From Phascolarctobacterium sp. (GTDB lineage Bacteria > Bacillota > Negativicutes > Acidaminococcales > Acidaminococcaceae), in the NCBI GenBank assembly GCA_004558595.1, contig SFCN01000021.1, forward strand, positions 1-28,030: 28,030 nt of DNA, written 5' to 3'. The notes under the pieces are model-generated. The model was given only the letters and a program-made list of their open reading frames with translations, made no database searches and was not told where the DNA came from. Both the position numbers and the translations under genes were made by a program. How positions within the stretch are numbered: the stretch's first letter is position 1; the number at the start of each line of letters is the position of its first letter. Shown here piece by piece: positions 1-8,023 of this stretch.

Positions 1-1
1 A

Positions 2-490
2 GAGCTTTGCTCTTCGCTTGCCTTGGGTGGCTTGACGCCTTCGGCATCTTTGAAAAATATAGCAATTGGCTGTGCAGATGGACGTATTGGTAAGGCACAG
101 GTTCATGGTGTGGATAAGGACAATTTGCCTGCGGATTGGAATATTTGGCCAGCTAAGGAAGCTTTAATGGAAAACATGGCAGAATCTGCTAAGGCTACCA
201 TTGATTATTTTGGCAAGCATATCGTTTATATTAATGTACTAAGGCGTATGTCTGTGGATTGTGATTGCGCTGGAGTTATCGCTGCTGAACCAACTATTCC
301 TGATATCGGCATTTTGGCTTCTACAGATATTCTAGCAATTGACCAAGCTTCCGTAGATTTGGTTTATGCTGAAATGAATAATATGGATTTGGTAGAGCGT
401 ATTGAATCACGACATGGCTTACATCAGTTGACAGCTATGCGGGAACTGAAAATGGGCAATGATAAATATGAGCTGATTCCTGTTGATTGA
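2..490 (+). CDS. DUF362 domain protein, C-terminal part (5' end outside window)
   Basis: The frame is open from base 2, so this is the C-terminal ~162 residues of a longer gene. Features typical of the end of DUF362 proteins are visible: a GCADGRIGK segment near the start, a CDC motif, then PDIGILAS and a following A-D-Q-A-S-V-D-L stretch, ending in an R-E-L-K-M-G-like tail before YELIPVD. Full-length members often carry 4Fe-4S ferredoxin clusters and are annotated as putative iron-sulfur proteins, but any cluster-binding part would lie upstream of the window. No enzymatic role is established for the family and I infer none. A terminator follows directly, so this is the last gene of its unit. 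An internal TTG at position 23 could be mistaken for a start; the frame continues upstream of it. Confidence 0.8.
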   Translation, partial: ELCSSLALGGLTPSASLKNIAIGCADGRIGKAQVHGVDKDNLPADWNIWPAKEALMENMAESAKATIDYFGKHIVYINVLRRMSVDCDCAGVIAAEPTIPDIGILASTDILAIDQASVDLVYAEMNNMDLVERIESRHGLHQLTAMRELKMGNDKYELIPVD

Positions 491-498
491 TTGGGTAG

Positions 499-536
499 AA
501 AAAGAGCTGAAGCGGTGTGTGCAGCAGCTCTTTTTT
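499..536 (+). terminator. Intrinsic terminator after the DUF362 gene
   Basis: An 11-bp perfect stem (AAAAAGAGCTG at 499-509 with its complement at 525-535) is followed by a T run. It starts 9 bases after the stop codon of the DUF362 gene. Confidence 0.8.
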
Positions 537-540
537 GCTG

Positions 541-546
541 TATAAT
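541..546 (+). promoter_or_regulatory. Possible -10 box for the phosphoesterase gene
   Basis: A perfect TATAAT lies about 40 bases before the start at 586. The -35 region at the right distance (around 518-523, TGTGCA) is poor and overlaps the terminator, so this call rests on the -10 alone. Confidence 0.35.
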
Positions 547-585
547 AGCTTATAGGTACGAAAATATTAAATTAATAGGTGCATA

Positions 586-1890
586 ATGAATAAAAGAATT
601 GTTTTTCTAATTATAATTTGTATAGCCTTGTTGCTCGCAGGCTGTGGCAGTGTGCAGAAGGATGTCGCTGGTAGCGACAGCTCCATCGGCGTGAGCTATG
701 TGCGTCAGCTGGTGGCGGAGGATAATAGCACTAGTCGTACTATTATGTGGCAGAGCGAGGTGCGTCAAGGCTATAGTGTGGAGTATCGCATGAAGGGTAT
801 GGCTAATGCTGGAGCTAATCAGGATGCTGCGAAAAAAGCTAGTGGTGAAACGGGTGCAGTGTTTACTAAAACGGCTACAGAATCCTCCTTTAAGGAAGCG
901 AAGACTGATTATTTGCAGTATCAGGTGCAGCTACAAGCTTTACAACCGAATAGCACATATGAGTATCGCATTGTAACCGAGAAAAATAAGGGCACTTGGC
1001 ATAGCCTCAAAACCAATAATGCTAAGGGCTTCACTGCCTTAATTTTCCCCGATTCCCAAAGCAGCGACTACAGCGGTTGGCAGCAGCTGGCAAGAGCTGC
1101 CCAGCAAAGGCATAAGGATTCGGAGCTTTATATCAATATGGGCGACCTTGTAGATAATGGGCAGGACGGCAGCCAATGGCGAGCATGGCTGGGCGGCGTG
1201 GAGCCCTTTAGTGCTGATTTAGCCTTTGCCCCTGTCATCGGCAACCATGAGGCTTATAGCTTGGACTGGCAAATGACGCCGCCTAAGGCATATACTAATC
1301 TTTTTGCAGTGCCTGAAAATGGTTTGCCCGAGTACAAGCGTCAATTTTATAGCTTTGATTATGGCCCTGTGCATTTTACGGTGCTGGATACCAACTTTTA
1401 TGAAGCACAGGGCTGGCAGCCTCGGCTTTTGGCAGATGAATTGCGTTGGCTAGAGCAGGACTTGGCGAAAAGTAAGGCACGTTGGAAAATAGTGCTACAG
1501 CATAGGGATATTTTTATGTATGCCTTCAGCAAGGAGTCGGGCAGACCGGAGCGAGCTACCTTTTTCCTTGACTTCAGTCGTCAACTGATGCCCCTGTACG
1601 AAAAATATAAAGTTGATGCAGTGCTTAGTGCTCATCTGCACACCTATCGTCGTCGCATACCCCTGCGTAATTTTGCACCAGCGGAGGATGGTATTATCTA
1701 TATCCTCACAGGTGTAGCAGGTAATGTGCGTTATCCCAAGCTGTGGGGCGATTTTGCTTGGGATGCGGCCCGTGCACCCCGGCCTGAAACAGCCAATTAT
1801 ATGACGCTGGAGGTGGCACAGGACAAGCTGCTCTTCAAGGCGTTTTTGCCCGATGGCAAGCAGTTTGACGAGGTAGAAATTAAAAAATAA
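586..1890 (+). CDS. Lipoprotein metallophosphoesterase, purple-acid-phosphatase-like
   Basis: 434 residues. A type II signal peptide is evident: MNKR, a hydrophobic core, and the lipobox LLAGC with Cys20, so the mature protein is probably anchored outside the cytoplasmic membrane. Residues ~35-145 look like the fibronectin-type domain found before the catalytic domain in purple acid phosphatases (ending in a Y-E-Y-R-I-V strand). The calcineurin-like domain follows with metal ligands in order: D156 in FPDSQ, GDLVDNG (186-192), GNHE (219-222), H306 in VLQH, and AHLHTYRR (349-356), where the usual GHxH is AHLH. It should hydrolyse phosphomonoesters or diesters; the substrate is unknown. The start has only a weak ribosome site (AGGTG). 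It stands alone between terminators. Confidence 0.85.
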   Translation: MNKRIVFLIIICIALLLAGCGSVQKDVAGSDSSIGVSYVRQLVAEDNSTSRTIMWQSEVRQGYSVEYRMKGMANAGANQDAAKKASGETGAVFTKTATESSFKEAKTDYLQYQVQLQALQPNSTYEYRIVTEKNKGTWHSLKTNNAKGFTALIFPDSQSSDYSGWQQLARAAQQRHKDSELYINMGDLVDNGQDGSQWRAWLGGVEPFSADLAFAPVIGNHEAYSLDWQMTPPKAYTNLFAVPENGLPEYKRQFYSFDYGPVHFTVLDTNFYEAQGWQPRLLADELRWLEQDLAKSKARWKIVLQHRDIFMYAFSKESGRPERATFFLDFSRQLMPLYEKYKVDAVLSAHLHTYRRRIPLRNFAPAEDGIIYILTGVAGNVRYPKLWGDFAWDAARAPRPETANYMTLEVAQDKLLFKAFLPDGKQFDEVEIKK

Positions 1891-1932
1891 AATATCTAAT
1901 CTAGATTTGTATAATCATGATTAGATATTTTT
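1890..1932 (+). terminator. AT-rich intrinsic terminator after the phosphoesterase
   Basis: A 12-bp stem (AAATATCTAATC at 1890-1901 with its complement at 1919-1930) starts at the stop codon and ends in a T run. Confidence 0.65.
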
Positions 1933-1944
1933 CGGGATTAGAAA

Positions 1945-1985
1945 AAAGCTGTATTCCTTAGTCTTGCACTTCGGAATACAGCTTT
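1945..1985 (-). terminator. Terminator of the TSUP exporter unit
   Basis: A 13-bp perfect stem (1945-1957 with 1973-1985). On the reverse strand it is followed by a T run, so it fits the end of the exporter gene whose stop is at 2003. The forward strand is also T-rich after the stem, so it may act both ways. Confidence 0.8.
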
Positions 1986-2002
1986 AACTTTTTATGGAAA
2001 TT

Positions 2003-2764
2003 TTAAAATGCACTCATCAAAAATTTAATGCCTGTGATGCACACCAGCACACTGGAAAATTTAAGCAAATAAGAGGATTTTAGCTTTTGGGCTATCTGCA
2101 CACCTGCTTGGGCACCAATAAAAGCACCTACGCCTATACCCAAGCCTGTGGTCCACACAATATGACCTAAGTAAGCGTGGCTCAGCATGCCAGAGAGGGA
2201 AGATACCGCCAAAATGCAAGTAGATGTGGCAATGGCTACATGCACAGGAAATTGCAAGATATAAGCCATAAAGGGCACATGCACAATACCGCCGCCAATG
2301 CCCAAAATGCTGGCTAAAAAGCCTACAAAAACGCTGCACAGCACGCCCAGCTGCCAATTATAATGCTCCGGTACTGTGGCATTGGCACCGCTGGTGCCGT
2401 CCTTTTTCGTTGCTTTAGTGAACATATTATAGGCTACGCCTAAGAAAAACAGTCCGAAAACTCCGTAAAAAAGCCGACCTTGTAAAAATTCTGCTGCATA
2501 GCTGCCTAAAAAGGCACCGGGTACGGTAGCAATAGCAAATTTGATGGCTGCGTCCACGCACACCTGCTTTTTACGCATATAGCCCAGCGTGCCTGAGATG
2601 GAATTCAGCAGCACCACAAGCACCGAGGTACCAATAGCTACCTGAGGCTCATAGCCCCAATAAAATACTAGTAGGGGCACAATTACTACGCCGCCACCAA
2701 TGCCTAGCAGTGAGCCTAAAATGCCCACAAAAACACCAACAATTAAAAAAGACAGCAATTCCAT
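2003..2764 (-). CDS. TauE/SafE (TSUP) family membrane exporter
   Basis: 253 residues, a typical length for the TSUP family, whose members carry sulfite, sulfonates or other small organic anions across the membrane. The family's internal duplication is visible: G-I-L-G-S-L-L-G-I-G-G-G in the first helix and G-F-L-A-S-I-L-G-I-G-G-G in the fifth, each followed by a P-x-x-x-Y/F segment. About eight hydrophobic helices fill the chain. I chose the ATG at 2764, preceded by GAGGGA at a good distance; a TTG seven codons upstream has no better ribosome site. It lies 56 bases downstream of the YigZ gene on the same strand with no terminator between, so the two are probably cotranscribed. The transported substrate cannot be read from the sequence. 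Confidence 0.85.
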   Translation of the reverse strand: MELLSFLIVGVFVGILGSLLGIGGGVVIVPLLVFYWGYEPQVAIGTSVLVVLLNSISGTLGYMRKKQVCVDAAIKFAIATVPGAFLGSYAAEFLQGRLFYGVFGLFFLGVAYNMFTKATKKDGTSGANATVPEHYNWQLGVLCSVFVGFLASILGIGGGIVHVPFMAYILQFPVHVAIATSTCILAVSSLSGMLSHAYLGHIVWTTGLGIGVGAFIGAQAGVQIAQKLKSSYLLKFSSVLVCITGIKFLMSAF

Positions 2765-2820
2765 TTCTATCCCTCTATCACTCAATCTCTCTCACAAATG
2801 GAATATCCAGATAGATTAAT

Positions 2821-3441
2821 TTATCTTACCAGCACCTCAGCGTACTCGCTACACTCCAGCTCCAGCTCAATGGGCATATTCAAGTGCTCTGTCAGCCAAG
2901 CTTCGGCCTCTGCCTTTTGGCCATCCTGCATTTTGAGGATGATTTTGGCTCGTAAATTGTATTCCACATCAGCGATTTCAAACAAATCCTGCTGGTAGAG
3001 GATATTCAAAATTCGGCCTACGCTATTAACATCATATAAGAAGCTAAAGCGGCTCATGAGGATTTTTTCAGCTAGTCCACATTCCTTCAGTGCTCCGGCC
3101 ACACTACCGCTGTAGGCCCGCACCAAGCCGCCGGCTCCCAGCTTGATACCCCCAAAATAGCGGGTAACCACTACTGCCGTACCCACGAGCTTATTTTTAC
3201 GCAGCACTTCCAGCATGGGGATACCGGCCGTACCACTGGGCTCACCATCATCACTAGAACGCTGAGCTAAATCATCCACAATATAGGCGGAGCAGTTATG
3301 CGTTGCGTCCCAAAACTCCTTTTTTATGGCTTTAATAAAATCTTGGGCCTCGGCTTCACTAGCCACTTTTTTTAAGCTACAGATAAAGCGTGATTTTTCG
3401 ATAACTATTTCATTACGATAATCCCTTCTGATAGTATACAA
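2821..3441 (-). CDS. YigZ/IMPACT family protein
   Basis: 206 residues, the full length of the YigZ family. The N-terminal IMPACT (UPF0029) domain holds the diagnostic run V-T-R-Y-F-G-G-I-K-L-G-A-G-G-L-V-R-A-Y and, before it, DDGEPSGTAG. The C-terminal ~70 residues match the DUF1949 ferredoxin-like domain in position and size. Eukaryotic IMPACT modulates translation control through GCN1/GCN2; the bacterial role is not settled. The start codon is TTG, not ATG: GGAGG sits 8 bases before it and no ATG is available nearby. It is the first gene of a probable two-gene unit with the TSUP exporter, with a promoter at 3483-3510. Confidence 0.85.
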   Translation of the reverse strand: MYTIRRDYRNEIVIEKSRFICSLKKVASEAEAQDFIKAIKKEFWDATHNCSAYIVDDLAQRSSDDGEPSGTAGIPMLEVLRKNKLVGTAVVVTRYFGGIKLGAGGLVRAYSGSVAGALKECGLAEKILMSRFSFLYDVNSVGRILNILYQQDLFEIADVEYNLRAKIILKMQDGQKAEAEAWLTEHLNMPIELELECSEYAEVLVR

Positions 3442-3482
3442 CTGGTGTACCTCCGTCCAAATTTTTGCTTACTTATATTAAT

Positions 3483-3510
3483 ATTATAACACATTTTGAC
3501 GTTTTAACAA
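3483..3510 (-). promoter_or_regulatory. Promoter of the yigZ-TSUP unit
   Basis: On the reverse strand TTGTTA (3505-3510) and TATAAT (3483-3488) are 16 bases apart, with TGT directly before the -10 (an extended -10). It lies ~40 bases before the TTG start. Confidence 0.65.
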
Positions 3511-3558
3511 TTTCTTGCCAAGTTTTTGCATTTGCCTCTTTATTTCTTAGAGCAATTT

Positions 3559-3567
3559 TGTTATAAT
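3559..3567 (+). promoter_or_regulatory. Extended -10 promoter of the BASS transporter
   Basis: TGTTATAAT, an extended -10 with a perfect TATAAT at 3562-3567. The -35 region is weak. It implies a 5' leader of about 100 bases before the start at 3673. Confidence 0.55.
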
Positions 3568-3587
3568 AATGGTCGTTTAAAACATAA

Positions 3588-3640
3588 AGGAAGAGGCTTG
3601 CCTTTAGCTAGGATTCTTCCTATGGGTTAAGACCCGCAAT
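3588..3640 (+). promoter_or_regulatory. Foldable 5' leader before the BASS transporter
   Basis: A perfect 7-bp stem (AGGAAGA 3588-3594 with TCTTCCT 3615-3621) encloses a smaller GGCT/AGCT hairpin. A short GGGT/ACCC hairpin and a T-rich stretch follow before the ribosome site. This could be a regulatory leader. I do not recognise a known riboswitch class in it. Confidence 0.35.
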
Positions 3641-3672
3641 TATTTTTATTTTAGGGAAAGAGGTAATTCCAA

Positions 3673-4656
3673 ATGAAACAAATCTGTGCAATGATCGGTA
3701 AGTTTTTTGGCATCATCGCCATTGTCTTCCTGATCCTCGGTATGACCATGCCCCAAAATTTCCTGTGGGTATTGGGTAAAGTAGGTGGCGTCAGCGTGCT
3801 CAGCTGCTTGCTTGGCGTTGTAATGTTCGGTATGGGTACTACTTTAAACCTGAAGGACTTTGCTTTAGTTTTGAAGCGTCCTATGGATGTTCTAGTGGGT
3901 GCTTGTGCTCAATTTCTGATTATGCCTGGTCTGGCTTATCTTTTAGCTACTGCCTTTGGTCTGGACCCCGCTTTGACTGCAGGCGTTGTTTTGGTCGGCA
4001 CCTGCCCTGGCGGTACTTCCTCTAACGTAATTACCTTTATGTCCAAGGGTGATGTAGCTCTGTCCGTAACCATGACCAGTGTTTCCACTGTTCTGAGCCC
4101 GATTTTGACTCCGTTCATTACCTACATGATTATCGGCCAAAAAATTGCTTTTGACCCCGTAGGCATGTTCTTCTCCATCGTGCAAATCGTAATTCTGCCT
4201 ATTTGCTTAGGCTTGGCTGTAAAATCCTTCCTGCCGCGTTTGGCCGAAACCGCTGTGGATTATCTGCCCGCAGTTTCTTCTATCGCCATTTCCTTGATTA
4301 TCGCCGGTGTTATCGGTGCAAGCCGCGATTTGATTTTGAAGACCTCCGGCCTGATTATTCTGGTCGTAATCCTGCATAACTGCTGTGGTTATGCCTTGGG
4401 CTTTGGCCTTGCTCGCCTGTGCGGCATGAGCTGGAAAAAGGCTGTTGCCCTTTCCGTTGAGGTTGGTATGCAAAACTCCGGCCTGGCAACCGGCTTAGCT
4501 AAGGCTCACTTCGCTGCTATGCCCGCTGCTACCGTTCCCGGTGCAGTATTCTCCGCTTGGCACAATATTTCCGGTGCAGTGCTAGCTTGGCTCTTCCAAA
4601 ACTATCTGAATCCTAAATTCGATCCTGAATATGGCAAGGATGAAGCTAAGGCTTAA
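3673..4656 (+). CDS. Bile acid:sodium symporter (BASS) family transporter
   Basis: 327 residues with nine to ten hydrophobic helices, the length of bacterial BASS proteins. Family signatures are present: G-M-G-T-T-L-N-L-K-D-F after the second helix, CPGGTSSNV in the fourth helix region (the Na+-site loop) and V-G-M-Q-N-S-G-L-A in the ninth (the crossover region). Bacterial members import organic anions such as bile acids, pantoate or 2-oxo acids together with Na+; the substrate here cannot be assigned. The start has AAAGAGGT 8 bases upstream. It has its own promoter and a strong terminator, so it is a single-gene unit. The C-terminus is short, charged and cytoplasmic-looking. Confidence 0.87.
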   Translation: MKQICAMIGKFFGIIAIVFLILGMTMPQNFLWVLGKVGGVSVLSCLLGVVMFGMGTTLNLKDFALVLKRPMDVLVGACAQFLIMPGLAYLLATAFGLDPALTAGVVLVGTCPGGTSSNVITFMSKGDVALSVTMTSVSTVLSPILTPFITYMIIGQKIAFDPVGMFFSIVQIVILPICLGLAVKSFLPRLAETAVDYLPAVSSIAISLIIAGVIGASRDLILKTSGLIILVVILHNCCGYALGFGLARLCGMSWKKAVALSVEVGMQNSGLATGLAKAHFAAMPAATVPGAVFSAWHNISGAVLAWLFQNYLNPKFDPEYGKDEAKA

Positions 4657-4678
4657 TTAATTTATATAGTATGTTATT

Positions 4679-4713
4679 CTCCCCTGATGCATAATCGGGG
4701 GAGTTTTTGTTTT
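4679..4713 (+). terminator. Intrinsic terminator after the BASS transporter
   Basis: A 9-bp GC-rich stem (4679-4687 with 4695-4703, one G-T pair) and a 7-base loop are followed by TTTTTGTTTTT. Confidence 0.9.
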
Positions 4714-4739
4714 TAGTAATGATATTGCTATGATTTTTG

Positions 4740-4748
4740 TGCTATAAT
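4740..4748 (+). promoter_or_regulatory. Extended -10 promoter of the ClC gene
   Basis: TGCTATAAT, with a perfect TATAAT at 4743-4748 and TGC directly before it, ~50 bases upstream of the start. No good -35 is seen. Confidence 0.55.
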
Positions 4749-4796
4749 GGTGGTGGATTTTAAGAATATTTTCTTAATTGGGATGGGGAGAATAAA

Positions 4797-6362
4797 ATGA
4801 ATGATAGAAGACAAATTATGGGTACCTATAAATCCATCAGCGACTGGCATAATTTTCGCTTACGCCTGTTTTTGGAAGGTATTGTGACAGGCATTTTTGC
4901 AGGCTTGGTAATTAGCCTTTTTCGCTGGGGTCTCACTGTGGCCGAAGAATGGCGTGTGGATTTTTACAAGGAGCTTATGCAAAGAGATTGGTCGGCAACG
5001 GCAATGTGGTTCGTGGCACTGCTCTTTATCGGCGTTGTTTTATATAAGCTTACTTGCCATGAGCCCATGGCAGCTGGCAGTGGTATTCCTCAGGTAAAGG
5101 GAGCCCTCTTGGGCCTTATCAAAATGCGTTGGTTTCACATTATGTGGGTGAAGCTTTCTGCTGGCATAATCGGTATCGGCGCTGGCCTTTCTCTAGGTCG
5201 CGAAGGGCCTTCCATTCAATTGGGAGCAGTGGCAGCCCAGGGTGTAAGCCGCCTTTTGGGACGCACCCGCATGGAGGAGCGTTATTTGATGACTAGCGGT
5301 GCTAGCGCAGGCTTAGCTGCAGCCTTCAATGCTCCTTTGGCAGGGGTTATCTTTGCTTTGGAAGAGCTGCATCGCAATTTTTCCATCATGGTGCTGCTGC
5401 CTTCCATGGCTGCGGCTATGACGGCAACTGTCATTTCCCGGGCACTTTTTGGCAGGGATACTGTTTTTGATATACCGGATTTACAGCTTCTACCTTTGCA
5501 GCATTATGGCATCGTAGTTCTTGTGGCGCTAGTGGCTGGCTTGGCCGGCGTTGTTTTCAACAAGGGCTTGCTCAATATTGGTCGCTTTTATGCTTTACCT
5601 ATTTTCAAAAACCAGCTGCATAAGATAATTTTTGCCTTGCTTATAGCTGGCCTTTTGGGCTTTTATTTGCCTGAAGTCCTCGGTGGTGGCAACAATTTGA
5701 TCAATCATTTGGCAAAGGCTCCTGTCACTTTGCAAATGCTGTTGCTCTTTTTGATTGGCAAATACCTTTTTACTTTAATCAGCTATGGCTGTGGTGTGCC
5801 CGGTGGCTTTTTCCTGCCCATGCTGGTTATTGGCGCTCTCACAGGTAGCATTTGCGCTAACGTCTTGGTTAGCTTGGGACTAATTGAGTCCATATATGCT
5901 GCGAATATTGTAGTTATAGCTATGACGGCCCTCTTTTCCTCATCCGTGCGTGCGCCTATTACGGGTACGGTGCTGATCATGGAAATGACCGCTTCCTACC
6001 AACAACTTTTAACCTTGGCCATTGCTGCTATGGTCGCTTTTGTCATTGCGGAGCTTTTCCATTCTAAGCCGATTTATGAAGAGCTTTTGAATCGTATGCT
6101 TAAGAAGGATAAGCCAGCTCATAAAACACTGGAACAGCGTAATGTGGTAGAAATTTCCATCTGCAGCGGCAGTCCCATTGCCAATAAGCTTGTCAAGGAT
6201 ATAAAATGGCCCCATAATACTCTTTTGGTAGATATAAAGCGGGGCGAGGAGCAAATTACGCCCACAGGTGATACCCGACTGATGGCCGGTGATTTTATCT
6301 ATGTATTCACAGAAAATGAGTATATAGAGGAGCTCCAGTCCATGGCTAGCGGTGAAGAATAA
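4797..6362 (+). CDS. ClC-family chloride transporter with C-terminal TrkA-C domain
   Basis: 521 residues. The ClC core has all selectivity motifs: GSGIP (94-98), GREGP (134-138) and GGFFLP (336-341). Glu136 is the gating glutamate. The internal proton glutamate is also kept, as E190 in F-A-L-E-E, which favours a Cl-/H+ exchanger over a channel. The core ends near residue 430. Residues ~450-515 form a TrkA-C (RCK-C) domain, a cytoplasmic ligand-binding unit more usual on potassium systems, with the typical pattern G-D-T-R-L-M-A-G-D-F-I-Y-V-F; it probably senses a small ligand. GGGGAG precedes the ATG by 6 bases. Single-gene unit ending in a shared terminator with the convergent regulator gene. 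Confidence 0.92.
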   Translation: MNDRRQIMGTYKSISDWHNFRLRLFLEGIVTGIFAGLVISLFRWGLTVAEEWRVDFYKELMQRDWSATAMWFVALLFIGVVLYKLTCHEPMAAGSGIPQVKGALLGLIKMRWFHIMWVKLSAGIIGIGAGLSLGREGPSIQLGAVAAQGVSRLLGRTRMEERYLMTSGASAGLAAAFNAPLAGVIFALEELHRNFSIMVLLPSMAAAMTATVISRALFGRDTVFDIPDLQLLPLQHYGIVVLVALVAGLAGVVFNKGLLNIGRFYALPIFKNQLHKIIFALLIAGLLGFYLPEVLGGGNNLINHLAKAPVTLQMLLLFLIGKYLFTLISYGCGVPGGFFLPMLVIGALTGSICANVLVSLGLIESIYAANIVVIAMTALFSSSVRAPITGTVLIMEMTASYQQLLTLAIAAMVAFVIAELFHSKPIYEELLNRMLKKDKPAHKTLEQRNVVEISICSGSPIANKLVKDIKWPHNTLLVDIKRGEEQITPTGDTRLMAGDFIYVFTENEYIEELQSMASGEE

Positions 6363-6373
6363 GCTGATAAAAC

Positions 6374-6415
6374 AGCAAGCCTACTCTCGCAAAATAGTGC
6401 AAGAGTAGGCTTGCT
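6374..6415. terminator. Bidirectional terminator between clc and the MocR regulator
   Basis: A 14-bp perfect stem (6374-6387 with 6402-6415) lies between convergent stops. The reverse strand continues into GTTTTATC and the forward strand into TTGTATTTG; the T tract is better on the reverse strand. Confidence 0.8.
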
Positions 6416-6468
6416 TTGTATTTGTGGGACTTTGATTTAGATATAAGGGCTGTGACTATGGTCAATGC

Positions 6469-7881
6469 TTATACATTTAAGTAAGGAAACAGCGCTTCAA
6501 ACAGCTTATCCAGCGCTGGGTACAGCCGTTCATCCTCAATGCCGGTGTAGTTCATAAGCAGTGTATGGCTGTTGTCGCTAAGTTTGTTGTGGTAATAATC
6601 GGTCAAAAATTTGATTTGCAGTCCCTGTGCAGCGGCTGCCTGACGCAGTTGGCTGTCGCTGGCTGCGGTAGCAAGGTGCAAAAGAAAATGCAAGCCGCTG
6701 TTTTCGCCCTCCACCTGTAATGCCTTGCTTGCTGGGCATTGGTCTAAATATTGCAGCAGATTATCCCTTTTATTGCGGTAATAGGTTCGCATACGGTTAA
6801 TATGACGCTCAAAATAACCTCCCTCAATAAATTTTGCAAGAGTGAATTGCTCAAAATTAGAGACAGTACAGGAATAAAAGCCCAGTTTTTCATAAAAAAG
6901 TGAGGCCAGATGGGGAGGCAGCACCATATAGCTAATGCGGAAGGTAGGCGCTAGGGTTTTTGAAAAGGTATTGATATAAATGACCTTTTCTGCTTGGTCA
7001 ATGCTTTGTAATGGCGGTATGGGCCTGCCAAAAAGACGGAATTCGCAGTCGTAATCATCCTCGATGATGTAACGACTGCTTTTTTTGCTGGCCCAGTGCA
7101 AGAGCTCATAACGCCGGCTGACAGGCATGGTGATGCCGGTGGGGAATTGATGAGATGGGGTAATATGTAAAATATCTGCGCCACTATTTTCTAACACAGC
7201 TACCTCAATTCCTTGCTCATCCATGGGTAAATAACGACAAAATACGTCATTAGCACGATAAATTGCAGCCAATTGAGGATAGCCAGGGTCCTCTAAGGCG
7301 TAAATGTGGCTACGCTCCAAAAGTTGCACAATGAGGTTATACAGTGTTTGGGTGCCCGCACCGATAATAATTTGCTCAGGATGAATACTTAAACCGCGAA
7401 ATTGGTATAAATGCTTGGCTAAAGCCTTGCGCAAGGGCAGTACGCCGCCTGCGGCAGTGTCGCTGATAAGGGCATGCTCATCGGCGCTGGTTAGGGTGTT
7501 GCGCAAAAGGCGGGCCCAGGTATTATAGGGAAATGTATCCGCTGGTACGCTGCTCTTAGCAAAGCTCAGGGTAATATGTTCCTTGGGCGCTACAATAGGC
7601 TGGGCAGTGGGAGCATTGTTGGCAGGTGGTAGCTGTTGTTGCAGAGTAGCTACATAATAGCCACGCTTGGGCTCCGAATAAATATAGCCCTCGACTAAAA
7701 GCTGTGCATAGGCATTTTCCACTGTAATCAGGCTAATGCCTAGGTTTTTGGCCAGCATACGCTTGGAGGGCAGCTTTTCGGTGGCTTTTAAGGTGCCTTC
7801 CAGGATATCTTTTTTGATGCATTTATAAAGATGGGTGTACATGCTCTCCCCTTGGAGATTGGCGAAGCTATAGGTCAGCAT
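6469..7881 (-). CDS. pdxR: MocR-family transcription regulator, probably PdxR
   Basis: 470 residues with two parts. Residues ~10-80 are a GntR-type winged helix: G-T-L-K-A-T-E-K-L-P-S-K-R with recognition-helix text S-L-I-T-V-E-N-A-Y. The rest is a fold-type I aminotransferase domain with EDDYD (274-278) and the PLP-binding lysine K308 in the S-K-T-L-A-P segment. In PdxR proteins this domain senses PLP and does not catalyse. I chose the ATG at 7881, which has GGAGGT at ideal spacing; the frame opens seven codons earlier without a ribosome site. The assignment to PdxR comes from context: it is divergent from pdxS-pdxT, the standard arrangement for this regulator. Other MocR members control GABA or taurine genes, so pdxR is inferred, not proven. 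Confidence 0.87.
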   Translation of the reverse strand: MLTYSFANLQGESMYTHLYKCIKKDILEGTLKATEKLPSKRMLAKNLGISLITVENAYAQLLVEGYIYSEPKRGYYVATLQQQLPPANNAPTAQPIVAPKEHITLSFAKSSVPADTFPYNTWARLLRNTLTSADEHALISDTAAGGVLPLRKALAKHLYQFRGLSIHPEQIIIGAGTQTLYNLIVQLLERSHIYALEDPGYPQLAAIYRANDVFCRYLPMDEQGIEVAVLENSGADILHITPSHQFPTGITMPVSRRYELLHWASKKSSRYIIEDDYDCEFRLFGRPIPPLQSIDQAEKVIYINTFSKTLAPTFRISYMVLPPHLASLFYEKLGFYSCTVSNFEQFTLAKFIEGGYFERHINRMRTYYRNKRDNLLQYLDQCPASKALQVEGENSGLHFLLHLATAASDSQLRQAAAAQGLQIKFLTDYYHNKLSDNSHTLLMNYTGIEDERLYPALDKLFEALFPYLNV

Positions 7882-7925
7882 GAATTTACCTCCAACTGGC
7901 AATATAATTTTAATAAAAAATGAGT

Positions 7926-7954
7926 ATATGAATATATTCAGTTAGCATTATAAT
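7926..7954 (+). promoter_or_regulatory. pdxST promoter with palindromic operator candidate
   Basis: A perfect TATAAT at 7949-7954 lacks a good -35. In its place is the perfect 12-bp palindrome TGAATATATTCA (7929-7940). A weak -35 overlapped by a regulator site fits an activator-dependent promoter, as expected if the divergent PdxR-type regulator switches on pdxST when PLP is low. Confidence 0.5.
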
Positions 7955-8023
7955 ACTACGTATGAGCGGCAGAGTAAAGTTAAATATTTGTTAAGCTGCT
8001 GCGAATTTTGCTTGGAGGTAATA

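Noticed and set aside
2798..2998. 66-codon forward frame opposite the end of the YigZ gene
   Set aside because: Antisense to a conserved gene, low complexity (Ser-rich), and no ribosome site.
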